The notes under the pieces are model-generated. The model saw only the letters and a list, made by a program, of their open reading frames with translations. It searched no databases and was not told where the DNA came from. This document shows, one piece after another, positions 26,733-37,815 of a stretch of 64,000 nt of DNA; the stretch's first letter is position 1, and the number at the start of each line of letters is the position of its first letter. A program made the translations under genes and the position numbers. The stretch comes from Episyrphus balteatus (taxonomy: Eukaryota; Arthropoda; Insecta; Diptera; Syrphidae), in contig NC_079136.1 of NCBI RefSeq assembly GCF_945859705.1, positions 52,528,094 through 52,592,093 on the forward strand, given 5' to 3'.

Positions 26733-28391
26733 AAAGCAGAAACACAATCACGCTTTGCCAGACGCGTCATCGCCTTACGTTGAGAAATCCTCAAAGCGCG
26801 CTTCTGTCACTTTGACTTCGAACAGCTGATTGAAACATAAAATCTGCTGTCAAATAAAAAAAAAAACACAGTCACTCACAAAATTATTGGGCCAAGTCTT
26901 TATCTTGATTTAATTGTGGAAAAATGAAAAAGGATATTAATGTGTTTAAAAAATGCATAGAAATTATTTTATTCTTTAATCCTATAGTTATAAAAACAAA
27001 ACCAATCAAAATAAATTGTTTTTACCAGTAAATTGTTATGCTTTAAAATATCTCGATGTCGTTTTTATGTGCAGCATCTATAAAGAGAAATTAAAAAACA
27101 CACTTAGTTTTGCAATAATTTATTTTCTTTATTCACATTTGGCTTAATAATTATGTGGGTGACTGTAACTATGTCTGATAAATGTCAAAAAGCAAGCAAA
27201 AGTTCAGTCTGGTTGAACTTTTGCTCGCTTTCTTACGTTTCCTTACGTTGCACAGTGTGGCCAATGGTATCAAAAGCTGGCAAAAATAGCTATTTTCAAA
27301 TTGTACCGAACTGCCAAATACAAATTTACTTTAATAAAGGGATTAATAAGCTACACAAAACCGGTTTTTATTCCACGGTTTAAGTCTAACGCGGTGAGTA
27401 ACTACACTTTAAAATGTCGCCATTGACGAAATTATTCGTTATTTACCTTTTTCTAGCTCCCGTCTGTGTTTCAAGTTTTAAGTGCTATTTCGTTAAATCA
27501 AAAGATAAAAATTTGAAATAAATATGGAATTACAAGCAAAAGGGAAGCTTTCGATTCTCATTTCTCTTTTGAATTATGAGTGTCTAGTTTGTTTGAAAAA
27601 ATTATTCGAATTCGGTGTCTTTAAAATCATTCGTTTTTTGTGTGCGTCATACAAACTCGTTAAGAAAAAGTTCACAAAGGTGTGAAGTGGCGCTTTGTTT
27701 TTGGTGTCCCTTTATTGTTGAGAGTGTCGTCTTTCGTGTCAATTAAAAAAGTGGTGCCCATGTTTGCCCCTTTTTGAGTAAACACTATGTGAAGTTATCT
27801 AAAAATAACGATTTTTTTGTATATATTTCTCAGATTCCAGAAGTACTGACAATACAGTTCAACAGAATTTTACTTTTCTGAAGGTGTTAGAAATTCTGAA
27901 CTCGTATCCATTGTCAGAATTATTCTATTAGCCAAAATTGAAAGTGTGTACGGTTAGCATTGTGGCTAAACATTTAAGGAAATAGTGTTGATCTACACAA
28001 TGGAGACGCAGGCGCAGCTTGAGATATCTCATACATGAAAAAAGATCGGAAAATTTGAAACGGTAAATAAATAACAATTTTCTTTCTCAAACAACTTCAA
28101 AGTTAAAGGTAACAGATACTTATGTCCTTATAATGTGCGTTTTTGATAATTTTTCATAGAATCACAAAAGTTGTCTCAGTTTTGTGCTTTATAGTATTTT
28201 TACCCATAACAAACTTAGAAACGAAGAAAAATAATTTTTGCCAACTTTTCCTACCATCGGCCACACTGTGCGTTGGTCAAAAAAAGCGTACGTAAGAAAA
28301 GCGTCATTGTGGGAGGTTACACAGATTTCGTATGGTTGAACTTTTGGTAGTTGTCAAAATCGACGGCAAAGCGTGATTGTGTTTCTGCTTT
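26733..28391. mobile_element. Outer repeat with 27-bp perfect inverted ends, split by a Transib-like insertion
   Basis: A 27-bp block at 26733-26759 is repeated exactly in inverted orientation at 28365-28391 (core CACAATCACGCTTTGCC). Inside, a CGCTTTCTTACGT block near 27222-27238 and ACGTAAGAAAAGCG near 28290-28305 are also inverted. They face each other across the 27251-28270 insertion. Removing that insertion brings the two CTTACGT blocks together as a palindrome. The full extent of the outer element and its own target duplication are not resolved. Confidence 0.5.
27251..28270. mobile_element. Transib-like non-autonomous DNA transposon
   Basis: The terminal inverted repeats are about 40 bp with few mismatches. 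Both start CACAGTGTGGCC, followed by ATGGTA, then AAAAG, TGGC and AAAAAT. The element is 1020 bp long and is flanked on both sides by CGTTG, a 5-bp direct duplication. Known of the family: Transib elements begin with CACWRTG-type ends, related to the RAG recombination-signal heptamer, and make 5-bp GC-rich target duplications. No transposase-length frame is present, so it would depend on an autonomous relative. Superfamily assignment is an inference from ends plus duplication length. Confidence 0.6.
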
Positions 28392-28893
28392 GAGTGCTTC
28401 TGATTCTGGATTCTGATTTCAAAATTAGAAGAGAAATTATTTTCTTCCAGAAGAAGAACTTTCATCCGATGCCAATTAAACACTTTCAGAAGCATCCGGA
28501 AGCATTCCGAAAGACCAATCAAAAACACCATTAAAAAATCCCTCAGAAATCTCTATTTGTTGGACGCACCTTATCAAAAAGTATTCATCACAAAAACAAC
28601 TTACTAAACGAACAGTACTAAACAAAAATTTGGTTTTGAACTCTGCTAAATGTCATTCAAAATGTGTTTATTATTTCTTACAAGTAGATGTCACTACAAT
28701 CTTTTGAAAGAAAATTAACAAACAGAACCACAAATGTCATCATTTGACATTTGTTTTGTTTACGTTTTGTCTTCGTCTACGTGTCGCCGAATTTTTGGAT
28801 GAAAATACTTTTCACAAATTTTGTTTTTATCAATTTTATATAAATAAACAAAATAATGTAAATTCTGTTGTGAATATAAAACCCCCAAAACCA
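28392..28893 (+). promoter_or_regulatory. Presumed promoter and 5' UTR of SAYSD1
   Basis: Between the repeat end and the SAYSD1 ATG there is about 500 bp of moderately AT-rich DNA. I see no obvious TATA box at the right distance. Short inverted copies of AAATGTCA/TGACATTT occur around 28734-28752. The assignment is positional only. Confidence 0.3.
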
Positions 28894-29516
28894 ATGGAAT
28901 CAAAACTTGAAGCTTACAGATTACGCAAACGACGACAACAAAAATACGAACAATTCAAAGGAATTCTCCAAAGAATGGTTTCTTTTGGAACTGGTGCTAG
29001 GACGGATAGAGACAAAGAAGATCATATAATTGATGTTCCAGTAAAAGAAAATTATCTTTACACTTAATTAAAAACCAAATAATAATAAAATTCTTCTTCC
29101 TAAAGGCAAATAAACTTGAAGATGTTTCTTTGGAAAAAGATAATCAACTTTCAGACATTTTATCCTCTTCCGATGAAAATGAACCCTCTTCAGCTCCCGA
29201 ATCCGCAATTGAAGATCCGAATGCTGCTCCCCCAATCGACCATCACAAAGAATACATCAATTACACATTGAAAACCTGCTATTTTCTCTTTTGGGCCACT
29301 TGCTTTGTCATTGCCATCGAATTGCAATTCGGAATTGTTTTTCTAATGTTTTCAGCTTTGTTGGGAATTTATTTCAATACGAGAACAGGTCCGAAACCAA
29401 AACACGAACCGAGTGCTTATAGTGTGTTTAATAAGAACTGTGAGAGTATAGATGGAACTCTAAAGGCAGAACAGTTCGAGAGGGAGATTAGATATGGATC
29501 GAGCAGTGTTCGGTAA
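28894..29516 (+). CDS. SAYSD1: SAYSD1 orthologue, SAYSvFN-motif ER membrane protein (two exons)
   Basis: Exon 1 is 28894-29040 and exon 2 is 29106-29516, with a 65-bp intron (GTAAAA...CTAAAG) in phase 0. Together they encode 185 residues; human SAYSD1 is of similar size. Residues 1-30 are basic and probably helical (KLEAYRLRKRRQQKYEQF). Residues 50-98 are acidic and Ser/Pro-rich. Two hydrophobic segments, or a hairpin, lie at about 103-122 and 124-139. The diagnostic SAYSVFN is at 152-158, followed by the conserved CESIDGTLKAEQFEREI. Known of the family: SAYSD1 associates with the ER translocon and senses UFMylated ribosomes in translocation-associated quality control. The start ATG at 28894 was chosen because family-like sequence begins there; an upstream in-frame extension from 28744 shows no similarity and looks like 5' UTR. 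Reading exon 1 through the donor would end after nine residues. Confidence 0.93.
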
Positions 29517-29718
29517 ACACTTTCTTGTCCCAACTGATGACTGATTGACAAGATTTAATTCTCGAATCTGAGATCTTAAAAAAGAATATTTATATGTCTT
29601 TCGATAGAGTTAAGTCTTTTTTTTAGAAGAATTTACAAGTTCTTTTTAGAAAATTTGTAAAAGTTTTTATTTATACAAACAAAAAGAAAAATGTTTATAA
29701 ATTTTTGTATTTATTAAG
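29517..29718 (+). other. 3' UTR of SAYSD1
   Basis: About 200 bp of AT-rich sequence separates the TAA from a palindromic MITE. No canonical AATAAA is seen; variants such as TATAAA near 29696 could serve. The transcript may therefore end close to, or inside, the MITE. Confidence 0.35.
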
Positions 29719-29720
29719 TA

Positions 29721-30801
29721 TACAGGGTGTCCCAAAAGTAATGGATCAAACGAAATATGCAGATAGGCCAACTTTAGGGCTCTCAGAATTTGGTAACTTG
29801 TTCATCCCAAATCCTTACGGTTTTCAATTTAATGCAGTTTTTGTGAATTATCGAAAAATCTCGACTTTGCAACAGTATTTTGCTTCCTCCGGTCATAATT
29901 GATTTTTGTTTTTTACAATTCTTTCACTAAAACATTGCCTAATAATAAGAAATAATTATTTAATCAAAATATTTTTTATTTCATACGCCATTTTGCTGCA
30001 AATTATGTAACAGTTCCATGTTTTATAAAAACTCAATTTCTTACTTTTATTTGAGAGGAACATCCCGAAAAAAAATTGTATGGTGTGATACTGGTTTATT
30101 ATTTTAAAAACTTGCCGTGTTATTGCACTTTTCAAAAATGTATAAAAATTTCCAAAGTTCAAATTAGAACGAAAGATATTACAATTTTAAAGCAAAAAAA
30201 CAGGGGTTTTCAGAGCAAAATAACAAACAAAAATCGGGGCTTTTATTCAAAAAGAAATAAACAAACAACAGTCGAGAAAATGTGTTTATTTTTCTTTGTT
30301 ATTTTTCTCTGAAAAGGCCTGTTTTGTTGCATTAAAATTGTAATATCTTTTGTTCTAACTTCAAGTTTGGAAACTTTTATACATTTTTGTAAAGTGCAAT
30401 AACACGGCAAGTTTTTAAAATAATTAACCTGTGTCACACCATACAAATTTTTTGCAGTGTGTTGCTCTGAATAAAAATGAAGTATTTGAGTTTTTATAAA
30501 ACATGGAACTGTTAATTAATTTGCAGCAAAATGGCGTATGAAATAAAAAATATTTTGATTAAATAATTATTTATTCTTATTAGCCAATGTTTTAGTGAAA
30601 GAATTGTAAAAAACAAAAATTAATTATGACCGGAGGAAGCAAAATACTGTTGCAAAGTCGAGATTTTTCGATAATTCACAAAAACTGCATTAAATTGAAA
30701 ACCGTAAGGATTTGGGATGAACAAGTTACTAAATTCTGAGAGCCCTAAAGTTGGCCTATCAGCATATTTCGTTTGATCCATTACTTTTGGGACACCCTGT
30801 A
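29721..30801. mobile_element. 1.08-kb near-complete palindromic MITE with CAGGGTGTCCC ends
   Basis: The ends are inverted copies starting TACAGGGTGTCCCAAAAGTA. They are flanked by TA on both sides (29719-29720 and 30802-30803), as for Tc1/mariner insertions. The arms stay complementary for about 500 bp each: 29760-29910 mirrors 30610-30770, and blocks around CATGTTTTATAAAAACTCAA and TGTATGGTGTGA mirror their counterparts. The centre is near 30261. No transposase is encoded. High arm identity suggests recent insertion or hairpin-driven conversion. Confidence 0.88.
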
Positions 30802-30803
30802 TA

Positions 30804-31449
30804 ATCTATGAGCCGGAGCAATCCTTGAAATTTAGATGAATATTTCAGAATATACGAATGTACTCATGGCCAATTTCGTAACGTCTTTTCAAAAATATAT
30901 CGGGCTTATTAATCCTAAAATGACGATATTGTTCCATCCAAAAAAACGTCATTTAAAAGTTTAAAAGCCTTTTAAATGTTTATGAAATCGGTCATCAGAG
31001 AATTATATTCTTGCATATTCATCTTAATTGATGAAACTCTGAGAAGGAGTTATAAAGTTTTGTCAATGATGAAACAGATTCAATTATAAACATATTTTGC
31101 AATTCAATGCATTTACAATAAATTCATTGTTTTATAAAATTAATTTCTTTGAATTTTGTTGAGATTGGTTTCATACACCGTTTGGATCATAATGAGGCGT
31201 TCAGAATACTAATGGGTCAAGTCCATTTCTCTATAGGTTGGATGTTTTAAGGCCCTAAAAATTAGGTGTTTCGGGTTGTATCAAATAGTAAAAAGAAAGA
31301 AAGAGAATCGAGCTATTGATCTGTGAAACATTTATTCCAAAAGTGCTTTTAGTTCTTGAGAAAAAGCTTCTCAAAGTTCAAAATAATGCACAAATTTCAA
31401 ATGGACTTCACCCATTTATTATTCTGAACGCCTCTTATACAAGTAAGCT
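30804..31449. other. Intergenic spacer
   Basis: AT-rich sequence without a recognisable gene. A short direct similarity (ATGGGTCAAGTCCATTT at 31211-31227 against AAATGGACTTCACCCATT, inverted, at 31399-31416) forms a loose stem. Confidence 0.35.
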
Positions 31450-31990
31450 AAGTTGGGCATGTCCTGAAATTACGCTGTGTTCTGCCGATTATGTCAATAT
31501 CATTGGCATATGCTAGCAGCTGGCTGGACTTTTGGAAGAGTAAGACTACGGTATTATTCTTTCAATCTGTATTATTCTAAAATCTTTTTTGAAATCAAAG
31601 TATCGGTGAGGTTGTTACCGTCCCTACAAAGGCGGACGAATTCGGCATGGTTCTATGCAGCTAGTCCCTATAGATACTGTCATACGCGGTCTTGAAATTG
31701 ATAAGTAGATGATGGATATTGATTTGATGTTTCTGGACTTTTTTCGAAGATTTATGTATGTATTTGGTCGATGGTAGACTTTTCTGGTGTAAAGTCTCGC
31801 TGATAAGGATTTTTGACGAAGGGATTAAGACATTCACATTTGATTAAAGAGAGGATCTTATAGGCGATGTTAAGAAGACTGATTGGCTTCTTTATTTAAA
31901 AATCGGCTGTACAATGTGGAAGTTCCATTCCGCGGGCGTGCTTTAGTTTAACCATATTCAACAGACGAGTTGGTGCATACTCCCAACCAG
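31450..31990 (-). pseudogene. Decayed LINE (non-LTR retrotransposon) reverse transcriptase
   Basis: Reading the minus strand from about 31880 downward, fragments of one RT domain appear in order. First is NIAYKILSLIKCE followed by LNPFVKN (31880-31815), then STIDQIHT (near 31770), then FKTAYDSIYRD (31686-31654), and last the catalytic block LLAYANDIDIIGRTQ (31517-31473), where YADD has become YAND. Frames change between blocks, a stop follows IYRD, and the gap before YAND is shorter than in intact RTs, so there are deletions. Order and orientation are those of a RTE/Jockey-like LINE. The exact clade is not determined. Confidence 0.8.
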
Positions 31991-32179
31991 GTCATCGCCC
32001 TCTTAAATGCTAACCAATAGACCAAAATGGCTGAAAAGCCTTCATAACAGAATAATTTCTACGCCCAATGTGAAAAAAAACTCAAATAACAGTTTAAGCA
32101 AATGCCATATATGAACAGTATGAAAGGATTGTACAAAAACACCATTTTATCGTTTTTAAAAATTTGAAGAACGTGTAAG

Positions 32180-32570
32180 TTATTATAATTGAAAGTAGAA
32201 TGCAGTGATATTTTGCATTCCTTTGGAAAATCGAGCGGTAACGTTATAACAAAATCACGCAAAGCTAAATTTCGCATTTTAAACATCTCACATAACAAAA
32301 TCTCGCATTTTCAAAATCCTGCAAGCTCACTGATAAGGAGTGAGTTTTTAGGAAAAAAAAAAATTTCGCTAGTACCTACATTTAATTTTTGCTAATGACA
32401 ATCTCGCATAAAATAAGAATTATTTTGACAGACTATAAATTTCGAGATTTTAGTTTGCAAGATTTTAATGTTGCGAGCTTTAAACAAGATTTTGTAATTG
32501 CGAGATTTCGATATAAAAACTTTTGTAATGCGAGATTTTAAGAACGAGGTTTTAAAATGCGGTCAATCGT
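32180..32570. repeat. Cluster of AAAATCTCGCAT / GCGAGATTTT repeats in inverted halves
   Basis: The left half (32230-32330) carries several AAAATCNCGCA-type units and the right half (32440-32565) carries the complement, for example GCGAGATTTT and GCGAGCTTTAAACAAGATTTT. The whole resembles an imperfect stem built from short repeats, with no coding frame. It may be a small decayed foldback. Confidence 0.5.
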
Positions 32571-33289
32571 AACCAACCCTTTGTTGGAAAAGTATCATTT
32601 AAAAAAAAAAAAAAAAACTAAATATAACGAATTTTTATTTAAAAATGATTTTGGTTTAGTCGACGGAGAAAAAAAAAATACAAAAATTATTTCAGTATCA
32701 AATTAATTCTTTCTTGTTTATTCATTCATAAAATTGATCTCAAAAACTTTTGTTTTGACAGATCAACAAAATGGAAAATAAGTCGTTCCTAGATAAAAGT
32801 TGAAATTTTCTAACAAAATCTAACAAAAACAACGATTTTTTTGACTCAACAAGCAAAGTTAACTTTATTTAATATAATCATTTTTAGCAAAAAAACAAAA
32901 CCGACTTCCATGGATCCAAACTGGGTTTTATGGTTTTTAAAATAGTTCCTATGGCTAAAAGTGAACGAAATTGAAATGGGACCACGCTGCAGTCACCAGC
33001 TTTCCAATACAAAAAGAATTATCAAAATTGGTTCACTCAGTTATGCGGTAACAAACATAAAAAAAAAAAAAAAATACAGACGAATTGAATACCTCCTCCT
33101 TTTTGGAAGTCGGAAAAAAAGAACGGGCAACTACTCTGTGTTACTATTTTAAGTGGTGGGGTAACCACTAGATATAAAAATATAAAAAGTTTTGAAATCA
33201 GGACCGTCAGCTTTAGGTATGAGAGGGGGTTGAAGGTTCCCCTTTTTGGTATTTCGTTTTAGGTTTTTGTTTTTTTGTGTAGGTATCTA

Positions 33290-33670
33290 ATTTTTTAAAT
33301 ATGGCGAGCGACCCTAATATTTTAACTAACTTAGAGGACATTTTGATGCTTGTTTTTTAGTTTATCTCGTCGAAAAAGCAATCTTTTTCTTGAAACTTTT
33401 GGTGAGTCTTAAGGGTTCATGATTAAGTTGATGTGCTAGAAGTTTCACGAAAAACTATTCAACTATTCAAAAGACGATAACGGAGAAGACGAGTATATTT
33501 GGTTACGTTTATTAAGTATTTCGTGAAATTTTAACAACATCGACTTTACGATTAGCCCTTTAATCTTACCAAGTTTTGAGAAAATAGATTGATTCTCCAA
33601 CAAGATAAACTAAACAGGTAACAAACGTCAATATGTCCTCGCCGTTAAATTGGAATGACAAAATTAAATT
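33290..33670. mobile_element. Imperfect foldback element, ~380 bp
   Basis: Two arms of more than 140 bp meet near 33480. AGTTTATCTCGTCGA at 33359 mirrors GATAAACT near 33605, TTTCACGAAAAACTATTC mirrors the GTATTTCGTGAAATTTT block near 33520, and AGAGGACATTTTGATG mirrors the ATATGTCCTCGCC block near 33630. No target duplication is evident and no protein is encoded. Confidence 0.6.
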
Positions 33671-36600
33671 TTTTGAATTCGTAGAGCACCAATTTTGCCA
33701 AACACGATTTTTATTATTAACAGTTATAGGCATTTTTTGTTAATTGCTCTGTTAACTGGATTTAACTTTCTGTTAACTTTGATTTACTAAATTGAGGGGC
33801 ATACAGAAAAGCTTTTTTTAACATCAAAGTAGAAATGGAAAACATTTTATTTTAATGTTTTTTTTTTTTTTTCATTTGTGACGGGTTCAAGTCCAGGCAA
33901 ATCCTTAGCATTAAGATTTAAAACTTCATAGCACATTTCTTTCATATATTTGGCATGTTTTGTTTGAATATTTTTTGCATATTATATTTTGTACATTTTC
34001 GATATACCTACATTAAAATTTGTTAGGTGTATTTGATCGATTAAACATCTAAACACAAAATTCGGTATCAATATGATGACAAATTTTATGAACTTATACC
34101 TACCGAGTACATCGTGGAAAACTGGAAATCCTGATTTGCGCGATATTCTTAGTCTGTTGAGATATGGTATATAAAGGCATTTAAGAAAACTTTTAGTTGA
34201 TTAGTATTCATTTCGAAATTACATAAATCATTGTTCGACCGGCCTACATCAATTTTGTAAGTTTTAACAAAACCGGTCCCTGTGGCGTATGTGTAACATA
34301 TTTTTCATGAATTATGAATGGAATGAAATAAATTTCTTTTGGTAATGTATAAAGCTTAACCGCATGTTTAAATAAGACTTCTGGGACTATGTAGTCTATG
34401 TATAATTTAAATTAGTTATGATTTATCATCATCCACAAAAAAAGAAGAAAATGCATTTTCAATTTCTCTGTAGCTATTAAATGACGTGAAATAAACATGC
34501 CATATTCTTGAATTTTGCATAGAGGATTCAAATAGCTACAAACAAATGTTACCCATTTTCCACTCCTAAAATCTGCTTGACCCTTAGACTTAAAGAAATA
34601 AAACACAAGCATTTTTATTTGGTGTACGAAATAACAATATATTTGTTTTGTCATTCTATTTTTGTTTTGTTTTGTTTTTTTTTTTTTTTTTTTTTTTGTT
34701 TTTATTTTTTATTACATCAAAAGTGCAGATTATACATATTTAGGTAATAATACATTTGCTTATACTAAATATACAATAATTTGTGATTTTTGTTTGTAGG
34801 TGATTTTCCATAAATTAAGGAATAAAAACCAAAACAAATGTGAATTAAAGTGATAAATAAATTTTAAAATTTAAAAATATTCAACATTTAACATTTAATG
34901 CATTTTAAATAATAAATAATATTTACTATTAATAGTTTTTAATACAAAATTAAATTATATTTTTTATTACATAGGTAGTTGTTATATTTTAAGTAAAAAA
35001 TAATTCTATTACACTCAGATAATCATCTCTTTGTCTTAGGAAACTTCATACCATAGCGCTTATTTCGGAAATAGCTTATCATTCTTTTAACATAACTTTT
35101 TGTGTTACAAAAAAATAAAAAAATAAAATAAAACCAACAAATAATATTGCAAAGCTCCCTCTTACATTATGAACGAAAAACAAGTAAAACGAGGTTTGAA
35201 ATAGTTTCATGTCAATTAACCGCTTTTAATTGATTTGATGAATCCGCCATTAAATCATAAGGAAATAAATCCTAAACTCATTAAGTATTTTATTGAGGTA
35301 TCTAAAATAGCCCTTTAAATTTAATTACACATTTATAAACTGTTTTCTGTAGCAAAATTAACTATCACGTTGCATAAAGGCAAAGGCTAAACTCAAGTGT
35401 GTAAATGTATTAAATTATAAGCCTATTTCGCTTGCAATATAATGGGATTATATTACTGCTGGTTTTGCTCCTTTTGGGAGTTAATATCCTTATGACAAGA
35501 ACGTTGCTACTTCTTTATGCTCGCGTACACAAAATATATAGCAACAAGAATACACACAGCCATACACAAGGCTTGATATAATGGAGTGTTTATGGTACTT
35601 AAATTAATCAATTTCTAAGATTGTTATATATATTTCAATGATTGATGGATATTGAGAGCTTCTGTTATTGATGCTTATCAAAAGGATATATGATATAAGA
35701 TAGGGTAAGTTATACAATACATTCTCAAACAAAGGGTGAGATCTTTTTAAGTGATTTATGTATAAGTACAAAAAAAAAAATAATCAAGTTGCTGTGTATA
35801 GAAAAACTAAGGATTTTATTCTAGAACATTAAAAAATGGTGAAAAATCACAAGAATACAAATATTACTTTAAATCAATGATTTCAGAGTAAAAACATGAA
35901 TTGGAATTTGTTTTTGGGAAAACATCTTATTAATTGACAAAGAATCTGCGAAAATAGCACCCTGCATTGCGAAAAGTTTGGAAAGGTTTAAAAAATGAAT
36001 TGCAGAGGATTTTACTCCAAAATTAACTAATCGTCGGAAGATTCATCACTTTCAATATAACGTATTTAAAAAAAAAAATAATGTTGCAGATTTTAATTTT
36101 TTCAAAGAATTAAGTTGTTTTTCACAAGCGAAATTGTTTTTTGGTAAATCGCCAAACACATCGAAATTAATTTAAAATCATTCCACGATGAATTTCAGGC
36201 AAGTTCTAGGTCTAGTTTTCGATTCGTTAATTGAGTTTCTAGTTTGATTTGGTATAGATGTAAACATTATGAAGATATTCCTTTAATGCCTCAAATTAAT
36301 TATAAAAAGAGAAGCGGTCAACGTCACGTATTCGACGGAATTAAGATAGTAGCCATTCAAATAGTAATTGTTTAATAGTTGACAAGGTATTACACTTTGA
36401 GTGAGATGCATACAAAAATTAAATGTTTTTTCTTGAAAAATTGTATAGTACCTATGAACTTTTTCTATTCACATATAAAAACTAGTTTATAAGTACTATA
36501 ATTATTCCATAGTACAAGTGTTTACTATTTTCTTTGTAGGGGCCTTTAACTGTCGATTTTAATGAAAGCTAAGATGTTTCTAGTATATTGGTATGACTTT

Positions 36601-37815
36601 TTGACAAGGCATTTTTTTTGTATCACTTAAAAAGACACAGAACACTCAACAAAACTATAATCTCTACTAGTTTTAATATTTTTGCAACAGAAACAAAATT
36701 GGTATCTCTTTAAAACTTCAACGGTCACTGTGGTGTATGAGTAACTTTGGCTTAAACAATTTTTTGTTGCTTAAGAAAAAATAAATTAAATAAATTGTAA
36801 AACCAGTTTACCAGGAACCATTATTATGTTGTGATAACTCGAAATTTTGCATATAACCAAACTTCTTTTACAGCGTTATTAAAAAGGCTTCACTCTGAAT
36901 ACGGTGGCATGAATGAGTTCTAAACTATTATATCAATCAATTTTACGTATTGGACTTCTAAGTTCACATTTTGTTTGGGTCTCTATTTCATGCAAATTAA
37001 TATATCGATTTCTTTTTGCAAGATTTTTTATATATTAAACAAATTTACAGGAAACAAAAAAAAGCTTCTTATTTAGTCATTTATTTATGTATCTCAACAT
37101 TATCTTACAAGTAAAGGAAGCGATAAAGGTAGAAAATTTGAACATTTTAAAAGTCTTGGACGCTTAGTACAATTTTTCCTTACAAAAGAATTTAGAAGAA
37201 TTTTTCTGGGTAAATAGAACAAATTTCATCGTTCATTCTACATTCTTGAGCAACTGTAACAAAATGTGCGGATTAGCTCAATGCAGAAGTTTCTATTAAA
37301 TAGTGATTTTAGGAAAGTTTCACGGTTCTGCTTTCCATCCATTTCTTTTTAAGAAGTTCCACTTTATATGCTACAGAGAGCTAGAACTACTGCAAAATAC
37401 ACACCAGAAGTGTAATTCTAATGTTTTTAGTCTCAAAACGAAAAATCTGTTACGCTCAAAAGATTAATTAGTCATAAAAATGCTGTTTTGCAAATTAAAA
37501 TTTTTAATCCAAATATTGATTGTAAATTCGTCTTGGTACATATTTTGTGTCTAAATTCTAAAATGATCTGAGTTTTTTGATTAAATGTACTTTTTTACAT
37601 TTAAAATTTAAATTGATCAGTCTAGCTCACCCTCGATGCAGAATAATTGCTGTTTTCATAAGAGTCAATATCCTTAAGAAACCTGAAACAAATTAGCCTT
37701 CTTAAGGACGAAATTTCCCATTGGCCGAGCTACTCTTGCATAAAACAATATTGAAAAAAATTGTTAAAATTTTTAATTGATGATAAAATTGGAAGCAATA
37801 TTTTGGAAACAACTA
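33671..37815. other. Intergenic AT-rich spacer with two copies of a dispersed 26-bp motif
   Basis: No gene is supported in this 4.1-kb stretch. A poly-T/TTTTG tract lies at 34663-34710. The CGGTCACTGTGGCGTATG motif occurs at 34274 and 36722. Otherwise it is unremarkable AT-rich DNA. Confidence 0.4.
34274..34299 (+). repeat. Dispersed 26-bp motif, copy 1 (CGGTCCCTGTGGCGTATG)
   Basis: A near-identical block, CGGTCACTGTGGCGTATG then TGTAACAT, occurs four times in the same orientation: here, 36722-36745, 44562-44587 and 62008-62033. Flanks differ between copies. It may be the end of a short retroelement or DNA transposon; it is unidentified. Confidence 0.6.

Noticed and set aside
28744..28893. 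In-frame N-terminal extension of SAYSD1
   Set aside because: Sequence before the ATG at 28894 is compositionally like 5' UTR and has no similarity to the family; the family N-terminus begins MES(K)LEAYR-like.
33886..33902. GGTTCAAGTCC resembling a tRNA B box
   Set aside because: There is no A box at tRNA spacing, no acceptor or T stem, and the upstream sequence is a T run.
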